Shown here in pieces: positions 13,172-26,323 of a DNA stretch of 64,000 nucleotides; positions within the stretch are counted from its first letter, which is position 1, and each line of letters starts with the position of its first letter. The notes beneath the pieces were generated by a model. That model was not told where the DNA came from. It saw nothing but the letters and a program-made list of their open reading frames with translations, and searched no databases. A program made the translations under genes and the position numbers. Origin of the DNA: Thuidium tamariscinum. Taxonomy: Eukaryota; Streptophyta; Bryopsida; Hypnales; Thuidiaceae. The stretch is taken from contig OX344754.2 in the NCBI GenBank assembly GCA_947034885.2, positions 20,416,501 through 20,480,500 of the forward strand. Direction: 5' to 3'.

Positions 13172-13402
13172 CACTATAAGAGAAAGGGGTGTTTTAAGTA
13201 TAGTCCTAAAGATAAGATTTTAAATAATGACCTCTTAAGAGGTTTTCAGTAAAAATTTATAAGAAATATGTGTCTTTTGAGTAAAATTTTACTGGAAAGA
13301 CATGTATTTCTTGTAAATTCTTATTGAAAATCTCTTTAAAAGTTCATTACTTAAAATCTTATCTTTAGCACTATACTTTAAACATCCCTTTCTCTTGTAG
13401 TG
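13172..13402. mobile_element. CACTA-type foldback MITE, 231 bp, TAT target duplication
   Basis: The element begins CACTATAAGAGAAAGGG and ends with the complement of CACTACAAGAGAAAGGG, the classic terminal signature of CACTA (En/Spm) transposons. TAT occurs at 13169-13171 and 13403-13405, a 3-bp duplication as expected for the superfamily. The whole element is a near-perfect foldback with arms of about 110 bp, so a transcript would form a long hairpin. Confidence 0.85.
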
Positions 13403-13405
13403 TAT

Positions 13406-15049
13406 ATATGTATATATGTACATACATACATAGATACATTTTGGTGAATTGCTAAAGTGAAATGCTCTTAAATCAATTGTATATATTGATATGTACAAAT
13501 TTGATTATGTAAATACTTTCTACTTATAATCCCTAATATAATCCATTATTATAAAAATTCCAAAAATTTATAAATTATATATTTTTTATTGCACATCTAA
13601 GTTTTATCCATTAGAATTAAGGTTTATTTGTGCTTTGAGGTCTAAATTTATGTCAATTCATTTTGGTAGTTCTTACAACAATTTAAAATATTGGTTGACA
13701 TATCTTTTTAAATTAATCTCAAAAGTCTAAAACAAAAATCCATTTTGAATAATGGGGCAAAAAAACCTTTTGCTCGAAGTTGGAGGTAAGATATTTTGTA
13801 GTTGTTATATGCTAAAGATTTGACAAATCTAGAAATGATGCATCAACATTGTACAATAAAGGAATATATCAATGTCAATGAAGGATCTACAAGGATTTCA
13901 ATGAATGATAACACAAATTGAAAATGGACTTCTATACCAATTATTTATTTTCTATTAAAAACATCCACATCCTTATTTAACTAATTTGACACACTACATG
14001 TTTCATAATAGGCTCAGTTCAAGCTCTTTCTTGAGTCTACTTGCTAGGTCTCCCCTATTATACAAAATATATAATCTATTCAAACAATATATAGACCCTC
14101 ATGTAGACTACTATTCATACAATCAAGACTATTATTTATACGACTATTATTGCTTGTCCAATGAACTGTTGAAATGGTAACATCTCAATTACAATGAACT
14201 TGAAAGTAGAAGGTACAGTAAGGGTGATGAGTGATATGATAGGATTTTGTACCAAGTTCAATTTTTGGAGTGGCCTACAAAAATTCTTATCCCTAGTAAA
14301 TAAATGTAGGAGAGCATTCATAGCTTGGGTGTGTGAGAAGCTAATGCAACCAACTTTGGTGTGCAAAGGTGTTCTTGTCCTAACTATTGAATTTTCTTTT
14401 ATAGCATGAACCCTATAGACACCTTATTACCATTGCTTAATGATGTTTGGTGTCATTATACAAATTTGTCAAAGATTTACATTCAAAATGCAATAGTTAA
14501 GTATAAGGAATCAATTGAAGCTATGTAAATATAAAATTTAGACAAAACTATTTATTTATATACTTTCATCTACTATGTGGTCTTTGATCCCTTTATCTCC
14601 CTATGATGAAATTGATAAACAAATTTAATTTTTCTTTATATCCTTTAAGAAAATTGGCATTGATTCATATGAAGATGAATGTTTTCAAGAACTTGTTGTG
14701 GTAGTGAACGAAAATAAATGATTTACATTGAAGTAAGCTAAAAAATAGTTTTTGACTACAATTGAATGAAGTGACTAACTTTGTGACTTTGTTGATGCTT
14801 TGTGATTAAATCAAATTTTGTTGAGATGAAAGATAAATTAAAACTTGCATGAAAGAAAATCTAATTTCTATATTCTTTTCAAATCAAAATTTAGTTTTGC
14901 CCCAAATTCTATACCCACCCCTCCTTCCAGACTCAATTAGGGGTGAAACTTTGGGCAGAGGTTTAGAGAATTTTATTTTTTACGAAATATTCGAAATTCT
15001 CTTTTCAGGTGAAAAATTGGCCCCAAAAAAACTCGCTGACCCTGGGACT
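13406..15049. other. AT-rich intergenic sequence upstream of the cyclin-like gene
   Basis: No coding sequence was recognised. A tract of alternating TATG and TACA repeats lies near 13403-13435. Composition shifts to GC-richer at about 15,050, where the transcription unit of the next gene probably begins. Confidence 0.4.
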
Positions 15050-17306
15050 TAGGTCACGGAAGGGAACTCCGGGAACGTAAAGGACAGGGAACGCTCCACG
15101 GGAACTTCGTCTCGCACCTTGTTTACTTGTTTTCGGGAGGGTCGCAGAATTCGTAGGAATTTGTGTGCGCGTGTGTGTGAGTGTTCGGAGTGGCTGAATT
15201 TCGGCTTCGGGAGCTTATTTGGTTCGATTTCCGCGACTGCATTGAAGGGACGATGAAATGCAAGTATGATCCCTTCGTTTGTCCGGATTCGCGTCGCTTT
15301 TGCGGTTTGGAATGTCAGTGATGACGAGATTTTGATGGAACGATGAGAGTTGCGTGTTCTTAGAACCAGCGCTTTGGCGATGTGTAGCATGTCTTAGGAC
15401 TGAGAATTCGAGATGGTAGCGCAAATAAGTTCGATTTCTCTCCCTCCCTTGGTTTGGGATTGTCAGGGAAGGTGAGTTGGTGCATACATTGTAGTAGCCT
15501 GGGTTGGGGCTCCACGGGAAGGGGAGTGTGTTTGAAGTTGGTGTTGGGGTCTGGTTTTAGTTCTGAGATTTTCAGATTATGTTTCTTTTCTTCTTTCGAT
15601 CACAGTTTTATCTTCTCTCGTGCATTTCGTATTGTGGACGAAAGTGGTCTTCATGGAGTCGTGGAGTACAATCTAGTCATAAAAAGTGCCCATGGTTGCC
15701 TCAATTCTAAATTTGGGAACCAATGCCAGCCTCACTCATGGTGGAATGTGCACCGTTCGCTGGATGGTGACTTCCTCCGGTGATCCGTGAAGCGTGTTGG
15801 TTCACTCTGTTTTTCTGAGGCTTAAGTGTAGCAGGAAACACGTGTTACCGCACTGGATTGATAGAGAAACAGTGTCATTACTGATATTCATGGAGAGGTC
15901 CTCGGGTCACGTGGTGTGGCTATTTTGCTTTCGAAATTTGTCGAATTTACATACAAGATTTGAAAGGCATCCGTCCCTTCGAGTAACTAGAATAGTTGTT
16001 TCGTGACTCGTTTTGCTCACGAGTGTTTCTTAGTTTTGCTTCTTCTTAATCTCGTGCCACTTTCGTTTTTGTTTCGCGGTCGTCAGATCTGCTGGCGTAG
16101 TAATCAAGGCGCACTTAATGATCAGCAGAATCCCTTCTTGTCCATTGTCCCTTCATTTGTTGTTTGCATTCTTCAGGGTTCTGTGCACATGACTTCTTAT
16201 GTAATCTTAAGGTGATTGGTCAACCTTACACGACAGCAACATGGAGTGTTCTGGCGTGTAGGTGCACAGTGCTTGCATACGGTCAGTCCCTTGCCACTCA
16301 CTTGGAAGTTAGCAGTACGCTGACCTGCAGGGTGAATTACATGTATAAGCTCATAAAAAGCTGTTCCTGTCTTCATAAATTTCATGGCCCCCTTCTGATG
16401 TTGATTTTTTGATCTGTGGCTGCAGTTTGTGAATCGGAGCGAATTAATGAAGTTATGGCGAGAGAGCTCGCAAGATAGAGAGTGAGTATGGAGCTGATAC
16501 TCGCGAAGATTTTCTTACGCAGGATCATTTGCAGCATTTTCGAGGAAATCCTTAGCAACTCAGGTATGGATTCCCTTTATCTAATTCTGAAATTTTCAAT
16601 AGGTGTTTCTTTTCTGGAAAGCGAATCATGCGAGAATATTCACGTGAATGGTATCCTCCTTATTCCGAGCTTTGACTCTGTCGTAGTGTCGTTCGCTGGT
16701 TTTAGGGTTAAAGAACTTTCGAATTCCAGTATGGTCTTTTTGAAATAATATTTGCTTCTACCTTGGGTACAGAATTTAGGGTGTGCTGGGTTGATGAGGT
16801 ATGCATCTTTGAAGATCGAAGTTAATTTTTCCTTTGAGCTTTTTTTCTTACGTCTTAACCTTAAATTTGTAGTTGATCTTAATGAATATTTTTCAGTGAT
16901 TGACATGTGAGAAGATCCCGGCACATCTTTGCAGATTCGAGAGGAACATATTTAAATGATTTTTTTTTACTGTACCCTTTCTGTGATCATGCCTTCTCAA
17001 TGCCGATCCAGCAATACCTTATTGTGATTTAATTGAGATTTAATTTATTGAAATCACGCCACAGGTAGATATATAATGAGCTATCAATACTGAAGTGGTT
17101 TACATCTTGCTTCGACTAACGGGTTTTGAAGCCCGGCATCAGTTTGCTTACCGTATTTGGATTCGTAGTTTAAATTATGGCTATTTTGTTGACCTTGCGC
17201 AGAGCACAGAAGTTTATTCATCTTGGGGTTGAATAGCTAGCTTTTGAGTTCCAGAAACGGTCTCATAGAATAGATATCAGCGACTTTTTTACTTTTGCAT
17301 CATATA
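15050..17306 (+). promoter_or_regulatory. Probable promoter and long 5' untranslated leader of the cyclin-like gene
   Basis: Composition rises sharply in GC at about 15,050 and stays high to the start codon at 17307, as in the gene body, but no continuous coding frame runs through it. A plausible leader intron begins at the donor AGA|GTGAGTAT near 16480 and may end at one of the AG sites just before 17,290. Short upstream ATGs occur, for example one near 16,454 followed quickly by TAG. No TATA box was identified with confidence, so the transcription start is unknown. Confidence 0.4.
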
Positions 17307-19731
17307 ATGGCGGACAGCGAAGCTAACGATGCTACTAGCCTTTCCGTCGGTGCATCCAAGTGTAACCTGAATATCGGGTCAAGCAAGCGCCGGATGCAGC
17401 AACACGGTAAATTACCAACCTGTACAGTAACTCGTTCTAAATGTACAAATTTGGAGAAGATGGAACCCACCCCATTATCGCCTTTGTATTCTAAACCATC
17501 CTCCATCATCCTCCGGATCAAACAACACCCTCTCTCACTTGAGGTTCATCTCCCTGAAGAGAGCTTTCCAAGTTCATCAACAACGGATTCCTCGGATTCA
17601 GACAACAGCCACGGTGGAGCCACCCAATCCTCCAGCACGGTTGAGAAGAGATCATTTGATGAAGACTCGGATGCAGAGAGCCCTTACAATGCTAGCGGAG
17701 CGCTCGAATCTTTTGCTGAGCTGGAGAATGCACATGCGTCTGAAAATCGTTCCATCTTGATCCATCGGATGGCTGAGGTACTCATTCCTTGAGAGCGTCG
17801 TACTTTAAAGCAGATTTTAATCTTTCACCTTAAATGTAGGACTTGTGACAAATGTGAAAAAAAAAAGGCTTCAACGCACCTAGAATCATAATCTCCTGGT
17901 GGTAACTGTGTATGATGGATAGAGGTCGAGTTGTGCGATGCACTTCGCTTTCTAATCTTCATTGTTTTGGAATTGTTGTTCTAGTAATCTCTGGCCCATA
18001 CATGATACTTATTAAGGTGATCTTCTTGTTCAGGTCGCACTGAATATAAAATTAGGGCCTACAGGACTATACCTGGCTGTTCAACTGCTGGATTTGTATT
18101 GGAACCACCACCGTGGAAAAGGCAAGCTTTTGGATTCTGTACAGCTGCAAGTGCTTGCCCTCACCTGTGTTCATGTCGCCAACAACATCTACTGTATCAG
18201 CAAAAGGTACATGAGGCCCTTTCTGGATTACGTTGAAGTAACTCCTTGCTAACCAATTTTCTCATTAACTTCAAGTGGTAGATGTCATATTTGCCTCGTT
18301 TCATTACCCAGACGAAAGATGAGTTTTGTTTATTTGTAAATGGGGGTTGGAAGTCTCGACTTATCCAACTGCCTCTCTGTGAACAGGACCCCAGACGAAT
18401 TTTGTCACCTTGCAGGTGTGGCGGAGGGAACCGTGAAAGGATGCATGATAGTAAAGCAGGAGGCGTCGCTCGTGGCCTTGCTGGGAGGTCCGCAAAAGAC
18501 AGCGACGATTTCTACTTGGGGGCTTTGGTATGGACTTAATACAAATATGCTCCTTCAGTAGAAACATATCTTTTTCATGCATGCCGCTCACTGATTGTTA
18601 CACTAAGGTAGGGGATGCTATTTGCGTTACTTTAGGCAATTCAACCAGTATGTAGGGAGTGGGAATTTTGGGAGATCGCTATAGTTATCTGGAGAGATAC
18701 CACTTTGGGTACTAGAGCCAAGTCTTTGGAGATCTAATTCTTATCAGTATGTATGAATTCTTATGCAATCATTCAAAATGGGAGGTTGTAGACCACTATT
18801 GGAGGGCCTGTAGACAACCTCATTTCCATTCAGAGATGAGTGACCATAGGCTTTTAGCCAGAGTTATGCTCTAACCCAACCTTCTAATTGAAGTTAACTG
18901 AGTTTAGGAGATGGGATCCGGTTCTTATCGGTTTTAGTACCCTCTACCATATTCTTTGTTTGAGGATCTTTCCATTAAGTGTGTTTACTTCTAGAGATGA
19001 AGCATGACACAGTTGTCATTGTCACATCGGGTTTGTTTGGAGAAGGTGCTTGTATCTGCTATCATTCTATTTTGTGTGTCTGACACATGTTGTGTCTGGT
19101 GTGTTCAGGCTCGAAATGGGGCACCCAGCCAATCAGCAGCATCTTCTACAGTTTGTAGGTTTGTTGAAGAGCTCTGACTTTGGAAAAGCACACTTCCCGC
19201 GTGATCTCATGCAAGCTTCACACTTTCCACGGACTTCTTCTACATCAAATGCTGATGTTCTCAAGACAAATGCAGCTAAGGTGGGAAGGTCTTATCAGGG
19301 AACTGCTGAAGCTCTTCATTAGTAATATGTGTGAAAGAGGCTGAGTCGAAATCCTCTATTTCGTCAACTTGCGTTCTGTTGCACGTATTATTACACTTTT
19401 CCAATGTTACAAAGAACGGTCAAGTATTCCAGATGCTAACTGGTTTTGTGTTTTTTCTGTTTTTGTTCAACATCCTGTGTTCTCGAGTTAGATGCAATTG
19501 AAAAACCGTTGAGAAATCGTTCGAACTGAATCTTGAGCTAGAGAGCGAGAACATTCTTGAACCCCGTTCTTCGAGACTATTTATTCATCTAAAGTGGTGC
19601 CTACGCTCTTGCAGGTTGTGAATGCACTCTTATCAGCTCAAGGTTGCGCTTCCACTCCAACTAGCAAGAAAAGGCCGTTGGAGAAGCCCATTGTGTTCGT
19701 GCCAATGAAGCGAAGTGCAGCTCAGGGTTAA
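17307..19731 (+). CDS. Divergent cyclin-box protein, five coding exons, 357 aa
   Basis: Exons: 17307-17777, 18034-18206, 18387-18527, 19109-19280, 19615-19731; all junctions are GT-AG and in phase. The start is the ATG of MADSEAND; the frame stays open a few codons upstream but has no other ATG. Residues 1-147 are Ser/Asp-rich and probably disordered. Residues 148-260 read as a cyclin box: RSILIHRMAE, then LYLAVQLLDLYW and LQVLALTCVHVAN, then a helix pair ending in LVALLGG. In ordinary cyclins the box starts MRxxLxDW and carries a Lys that binds the CDK (ASKYEE). Here D and W are H153 and R154, and the Lys position is N208. The C-terminal tail has a basic KKRP cluster (338-341). A role in cell-cycle or transcriptional CDK control is inferred from the fold; binding to a CDK is uncertain. 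The subgroup was not recognised. Confidence 0.72.
18771..18905 (+). repeat. Short dispersed repeat in intron 3 of the cyclin-like gene
   Basis: The block TCAAAATGGGAGGTTGTAGA and the following GACAACC..CATTTCCATT..AGATGAGTG..CCATA recur at 55929-56057 and, inverted, at about 57950-58040. Both of those copies lie in introns of the pyrophosphorylase-like gene. The family is small and unclassified. Confidence 0.6.
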
Positions 19732-20684
19732 GGGTAAATCGAGGTGGAGTGTAAATGATGGGGTTTCGGTTTGCCCCTTGTGACTAAACAATAACGCTGG
19801 TAAGTACAATCTCGTAGGTGACACTTGTACACACTAGAGATCGGAATGCCCAGGATTTATTTGTACAATTCCAACACCAAGAATAACACTGGAGGGAGTC
19901 CCAACTGGTTACATAGCAAGCAGGAACTTGTAAAACATTTAGATTTCACCTGTTCATAGATCAAAATCAGGAAAAAGAAAACATGAAAACAACTGATACA
20001 CTGACCCTTTCAAGGCTTATTTTTTGAAATCCTTTAGTTTGGTCCCCAGTACACAAAATAGGTGGTCGATAGCTCCTCGATCTCATCAAGGTCGCTTGGA
20101 TTGTATTTGACGACAGATTGCCCACACTAGATTTGTTGTGTCCATGATAGCAGATATGAGCTCATGTACATACATTTTGCTGCTACTCTTTTCTCTTTTG
20201 AGGTTTGGTAAATAGCTGCAAAGTAGTCTGCGATTCTGCATTTTCTGCTTCTTCAATAATGTGTGCCTTTGGAGGCCCATGGCACAAAATGGTGGTAAAT
20301 TTGCTTCCATTGTGTACAAATGCAATAAAGGGATTCTTTCACTGGAGTTGTGCGTGTGTTGCTTGATGTCGGAGATCCTGTTCTTGGTGTTTAAATTCTT
20401 GTTATCACTTGCATAGCAGCTGGTAACTACACGTGGACTAAATTAATTTTTATTGGTTTTGTCAAGGATTGAAAGAGGATTCCAATGCACTTAAGAATGT
20501 ACTTTTTGGAAACTGCTTGATTCATTAAGAATTTTCTGAACTTTATAAGACTGCACGTGATTCTAAAATCACCCCTAAATTCTCTGAGGACATCCTTGAA
20601 ATCAATATCAATTATTCAGAAAAGAATCTTTGGAAAGGTGCCTTTTGGGGAAGGGTTGCAATTAGGTGTACTTCTGTTGACTCC
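19732..20684. other. 3' flank of the cyclin-like gene
   Basis: This probably contains the 3' untranslated region. Several AATAAA-like A-rich sites occur but no single poly(A) signal can be chosen. No further coding sequence was recognised. Confidence 0.4.
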
Positions 20685-20688
20685 TTAA

Positions 20689-21369
20689 CCCTTAAAAAGG
20701 ACAAAAGGGACATTGCAAGCCCCACAGAGCATTTTGAAAGTCAAAACTTGAATTTCCACATAGTTCTTGACTTCTTGATTAAAAAATTTCTTAAGCTTAA
20801 CTAAGAAAATGTACCTTGAACAGTTTATTTATATTATTTCATTTTTTTCAAAATTGTTTGAGTTGTAAATTTCGTGACACTTTGAAGATAGCAATTAGGA
20901 AGTTCAAAATACACTACTTTTGAACTTTTTCACTTCATGTAAACTCAAGGAATACATCAATTAGGCCATGATGTTTGTTGCAATTATTTCTATTTTTATA
21001 AAAAATTGAACTATTTTAAGCATTTTACTTGTAATTATTGTAGTTTTCACAAATAATTTTATTATTAAAACCATATAAAATTCAATTTGACATTTTTGAT
21101 CATAGAAAAATGAGGTTAAATTTTTAACATATATTAATATGTAAAAAAAATTCAATTTTTGAAATGTGTGTTCTAATATAGAAATCAAATGAAGTTTGAC
21201 CAAGCCTAGTCCTGAAACCTATAAAAAACATACACCCCTATGACCAAGGTAGTGACCAAAACTACTTTGATTATTAGACCAATATTGATTAATAGATGCA
21301 TTCATTGTTTTTACATTGAGTAATGAAGTCATCCGTTGACCATTTCTTGGCCTCAATGCCCTTCAAGGA
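20689..21369. mobile_element. Degenerate piggyBac-like element, about 681 bp
   Basis: TTAA at 20685-20688 is followed by CCCTTAAAAAGGAC. The inverted right end reads TCCTTGAAGGGC and is followed by TTAA at 21370-21373. The ends match only partly, so the boundaries are less certain than for the other members. Confidence 0.45.
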
Positions 21370-21373
21370 TTAA

Positions 21374-23618
21374 GTGTTAAAAGGCCTAGGCATTCAAATT
21401 TTAAACAACATATCAATGCAAACACATCTTGAATACACAAAATTCCATTTCTGTATCCATTTAAAAAAAAATTCTTACCTTAGTTTTCTAACATTTATAG
21501 TGTAAAGATTTTGAAGACCTTATTTTGGAAATATTCTATAATTTAAAGATTATTGGTGGATTTTACTTCACAAAGTAATTTTTTTAGTTTAAAAAATAAA
21601 CTTTTAAGAACTTGAATAAAATGGCAAAATGAAAATCTTAAAATCACTATGGTTAAAACTTAACATTTTAAAATTGAAAAAAAAATTATAAAAATTATAG
21701 TTATAAAATTGATTTTAGAAGAAATTTATAGTTTTCAGCTTCAAATTTTATTGAAAAATATTGGTTTGTATACTAATTGATTTTAATTTATAGACAAGAC
21801 CTATGGGTTATATTTTACAACTATTGTTTGAAAGTCATCACTAAATTATTATTCTAAATTACATCTTACAATACATCTTTACAATTTGGAAATCTAAACT
21901 TTCTTTTGGTCCTAAATATCTAGCCAAAAATAGTTCATTATGAGTATATTTAGTTAATAAAAGTCACTTAGGAATATTTGGTATACTAGAGGTGAAGGAT
22001 TTGAAGTTGTAGCTAATTATTCATTATCATCACATTGAATGTTGTTTGAATTTTTGAACAATGCTATTAGCATCTTCAACTTATTGCATTGCAATTTAGT
22101 GAAGTTGGTTATTGTCTTTGAAGTTGTAACATCTTCATGTTTTCAATAAATCTTGCAAAAACAGAGTTGATACATGGTATGATTTCCTCTAGATTAAATT
22201 TATGAATCAATCTATTTTGAATGAAGTTTTCAAGATAAACTATCAAGATCTTTACAATATCTAGTTATGTCATTTTGGACTTCCCTATTTGGATTGGAAA
22301 ATACAATTGGATGTCATTATAAGCATTGCATACCTTTACAAGGAATTGCAATTACAAGTCATTCAATCAAAACATGAAAGATTATAAAAGAGAGTGTTGT
22401 TTTAGGATTGTTCCCCCATAACATTCAGTAGCAAGAGAGCAGATTGCCTCATTCTCGACAAAATGATGTGGAATATTCCACATCATTTCGTCACAACCAG
22501 TAACTATTGATTTGCATTCTCATTTATGTGGGCAGACTTGTCAGGGTATATAGGTTCTGAAATGTAGTTGGGCATGCCTAATTGGATGTTAATTGTCTCC
22601 GAGGCGAGTTAATTTAGTTCAGTGAACTGATATTCAGCCTGTTGTTAGGGCTTCATTGAAAGTGAAATTTCAAACCAAACTTGTCAGGGATGGAATTCTT
22701 CTATTTACTTTCGAGAGAGCAAAAGGCAGTCTGCTCTCCTACTACTAAATGATATGTACCTATTCCTTATGCTATCTAGAAACAATAAATGAGCCCATAA
22801 TTGCTAATTTTCAAAATTTTCAAATTCCAAAAATTCCAAGAAGTAGTAGGAAACCTAAAATTGATTATTTTTAATTCTATTATTTTTAAAATAAATCTAA
22901 TAATAATAATTACTATTTTATGACATGACAATCTCTCAACTACATTAGAGTGTTGATGTGGTGCCGAGTTTAGTGCATTCCTACAATCCAAGAATTTAAG
23001 AATAATTGGTGGTCTTCTAATGCTCTCAATTTCCACTAATGCTTGTTATTTAAACACTAAAGGACCAAGGCACATTTTAGACAAAAATTGTCAAAACTAC
23101 TACTCTGTACTTTTTAAGATAACAAGAAAAAAATGAAAAAAAGTTGGTTTTTTCAAAATTCGACCATACAAATTTAAACTAGACTTCTTTGAAAATGTGT
23201 GGAAACTTTTTCAAAAAATTTTACTTGATAGATTGAAAGATTATAAAATTTTAAGTTAGGATGAAAAGTTCTTTTTCAACCTTGCTCAATAGTAGTTGCA
23301 AACTTTGACTCCTTCTAGATTGAGATTTTTATACTATACATGGGTATTTTTGGTACATTTTCATCTTTTATGATGTAAGTTATATAATTGTCAAAGTTCA
23401 AAATTATAGGAATTTAGAATTTTGCAAATGTTGCCTAAAAATACCCAAGCTACCCTAAAAGTTCAAGGCAATATAACTTTTTATCCATGCACCCAATTGG
23501 GAAGAAAAAATAGATTTTAGCAAGCTAGAACATTTTGCACATGGTGTGAAAATTTCAAAAGTGGTTATTTTGAAAATTTCAAAAGCAAGGTGGTGTGAAA
23601 ATTTCAAAAGTAAAGCAT
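21374..23618. other. AT-rich gene-free stretch with a perfect palindrome
   Basis: No coding sequence was recognised. A perfect 28-bp palindrome lies at 22461-22488. A 21-bp direct repeat (TGGTGTGAAAATTTCAAAAG plus one base) occurs at 23542 and 23591. The rest appears to be unclassified old repeat sequence. Confidence 0.4.
22461..22488. repeat. Perfect 28-bp palindrome
   Basis: The left half AAATGATGTGGAAT is followed immediately by its exact reverse complement. Allowing one mismatched pair the symmetry extends outward to about 36 bp (GAC[A/G]AAATGATG on both strands). It would form a cruciform or hairpin with no loop. Confidence 0.9.
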
Positions 23619-23622
23619 TTAA

Positions 23623-24507
23623 TCCTTTAGTGACCAGTTGACCACTTTTGGGTTGATTTTTGCACTCTCGGTCTAATATTGTTCAAAATACATTTGATCA
23701 CAAAAATCTCAAAGAGTAATGCAATTAGAGTGTCTTCATGCACTTTAAACAAAACCAATTTCAAGAGAATTGGAGCATTAATGCATTGGCTATAGGGTTG
23801 CAAACTCAAATGGCGTGGACCCTAAAATGGGAAGTGTTCAACAAAAATACAAAAAAATATCAACAAATTTGTGAGTTTTTTTGTATTTTAATGTCTTGAC
23901 AAGGCATAAGTGTTGCTTTGTAATCTCATGAATGCCCAAAGTAAACTTATGTATTGAAATTTATATAGCGCAAATTCTAAAGGGTTATTCAAGTAATTGA
24001 TTTTTGAGGATTAAAGGAAACAACTCAAATTCAAGCAAGGCTCGGAAAGCAAACATGATTTAGAGGTACATTTTTCTTTCTTCAATGTACCAAATCTACA
24101 CATTTTAGAAGGATATTGCTTTTGATGACCACATATGACCATTTTTTGTGAACTTCAAAAATTTGTAACTAATTTCAAGAAGCTTCAAAAAAATATGAAA
24201 CAACTTGGGTTAGATGCCTATTCTACTTGCCTCTCGAGAAAAATTTATTGAAAAATATTGAAAAATGGTCCACCTCCGATCCCCAAAATTCAATTCTAGC
24301 CCTTAAAATGTTGATTTATGGACCTTCTACCTTATTTATAGCAATTTGTACTGTTGGATAAGTTTGATTTTTTGTTAGGTTGAAGAATCTCCCTTATGGA
24401 AATACTTTATATAATTCGATCTAAGATTACATCCTTAGAGAGGCCACAAAATTCACTTTGTTGAAGAACTACACCCACCCCCCAAATCAACCGCAGTCAC
24501 TAAAGGG
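23623..24507. mobile_element. piggyBac-like element, 885 bp, TTAA flanks
   Basis: TTAA lies at 23619-23622 and 24508-24511. The ends are TCCTTTAGTGACCAG and, inverted, CCCTTTAGTGACTGC, matching at 12 of the first 14 positions. The interior is AT-rich and non-coding as far as can be seen. Confidence 0.75.
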
Positions 24508-24511
24508 TTAA

Positions 24512-25667
24512 ACAACCGGATTATCTCTAATCATTTTTTATTTTATTTTTTGAGCAGATGATACTTTAAATATTTCCATTACATGTTTGTTGCCTTGGTT
24601 TCAATTGCCTTGTGACTACTAATTGCCATTATAGGCAAGTTATCACCAAGACTTTTTTATTTATTTTTATTTTCATGAAGTGCCAAAGTAGCTATATAAG
24701 ATATTATAGGTGGTGCTCCAAATTTCAACATTCAATCACATAGTGGATAGAAAATATCACATATGTACAGTACATATCACATGTCCATAGTTTTGTTTTC
24801 ATCTTGAATCTAGAAATTTCATCCAAGATACTTTTGTAATTCAAAGTTTTCAATTGAAAAACTTCACAAAATATTGCCGGTTTATTGCCAAATAATTTTG
24901 TTCTTGTGCAATTTGGCTCTAAGAAGCCGGATCAGTTGCTACAAATCATCTTCAATTATACAAATTTGATTTGTGTAGGGCAATCATTGAGGTCAAGGGA
25001 ATTTTGGAGAAAAAAATGTTGATGACAAGAAGGTAATGCCCAATGAAGAATGCCTATTGATTTTCCAAAATTTTCAACAATGAAGAGATTGTTTGATGTG
25101 AATGCTTGTCCAAAAATGGATGAAATATGTAATCAATGAATGAAAAATCTATATCCACTAATTACATTGATTTCACATGTAAAGAAGAGATTACCAAAAT
25201 GATCTACCCGCCTTTTGAACAAGACATTTCTTAGCGAGTTTTCACATTTGGAATATTTCTTTGTAATCAAAGCTTATATTTGTCATTGCTACAAAATTTG
25301 TAGAGTCCTCTAATCAATTTTTACTATTGCATTAATTGATTTTCAATTTTTGCCAATTTTGAAGGCCATATACACTAGTTTGTGGTCCTATGAGAGAACC
25401 CATAGCTTGTGGTCTAAATTGTCTAATGCATTTTTTTAGGATTGTTTCCTTTATATACACATGGCAACTTAGAACATGTTTCTTTTAGTATCATCAGTAA
25501 AATGGGTAAATCCAAAATCACACCTTGCCTAAAATTGCCAACAACACTTTGTGTACACCTCATTAGCATTTAATATGTTAAATAAACAATTTTAGGACTT
25601 CTTTCCAAAAAACTTTGATCCTTTATAACTTTTGCATATAGTATCCAAATGTCCTACTCACTAGAAG
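24512..25667. other. AT-rich gene-free stretch
   Basis: No open frame with recognisable motifs and no assignable repeat ends were found here. Confidence 0.35.
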
Positions 25668-25950
25668 AGATTTGAGGCCTTTGGAAGATTGCAAGTTTCC
25701 AAATTGTAGAAACGCAAAAATTGCTATATGAACATAGAAATTGCTATGGGAACACAAAAATGCAAGAATCTTATGTGGTCAAGAGTGCCACATCATTAAA
25801 TTAAATTTTTTATTTTAATTTCAGGATTTGTTTTTTTTAATAATTGTTGGCCTGACAACAACCAACAATTTTGGAAACAGACCTAAACTAGCCCTCTAAA
25901 GGCCTCAAATCTCCCCTAATGTTTTAGTGCATTGGAGCCTTCTTCACTAT
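25668..25950 (+). repeat. Uninterrupted copy of the 1.7-2.7 kb host repeat (empty site)
   Basis: This copy aligns with 1685-1763 joined directly to 2498-2755. At the place where the 734-bp element sits in the other copy, this one has a single GCCA in the context GAGTGCCACATCATT (about 25786-25800). It therefore shows the pre-insertion state of that locus. Confidence 0.7.
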
Positions 25951-26323
25951 CTAGCCCAACCAAAAAATGAGAAAATTCCCTCTTCCCAGTGCTGTATAGA
26001 GTGACAAATCAAAGTCTTTTATTTTCTACCCACCAAAGAATACATTTTGTTTGATGGACATCCCATGTAGCTTTATGTCATTTATGAAGCCTTGAAATCA
26101 AGGGATATTCCTTATTTAGGATATTAATTTCAAATAATGGATCTTCGTGTAGGAGAACCTATCTAATGTAATATTGTCTAAAGTAACGAACTTTTGTAAG
26201 GTAATATTAATTGTTGGTCCCAATGTTGGCCATTTACAAACATTGTTAATGCAAATGACCCTCTTTTATATAATAACCTCTCTAATATAATATTGTCATC
26301 CAATTTCAACCCTAATACCTTAG

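Noticed and set aside
15049-15424. Minus-strand frames of 113 and 69 codons at the start of the cyclin-like transcription unit
   Set aside because: They have no recognisable motifs or splice partners; the GC-rich leader of the plus-strand gene accounts for the open frames.
17295-17306. An earlier start codon for the cyclin-like protein at 17295
   Set aside because: That codon is TTG; the first ATG in frame is at 17307.
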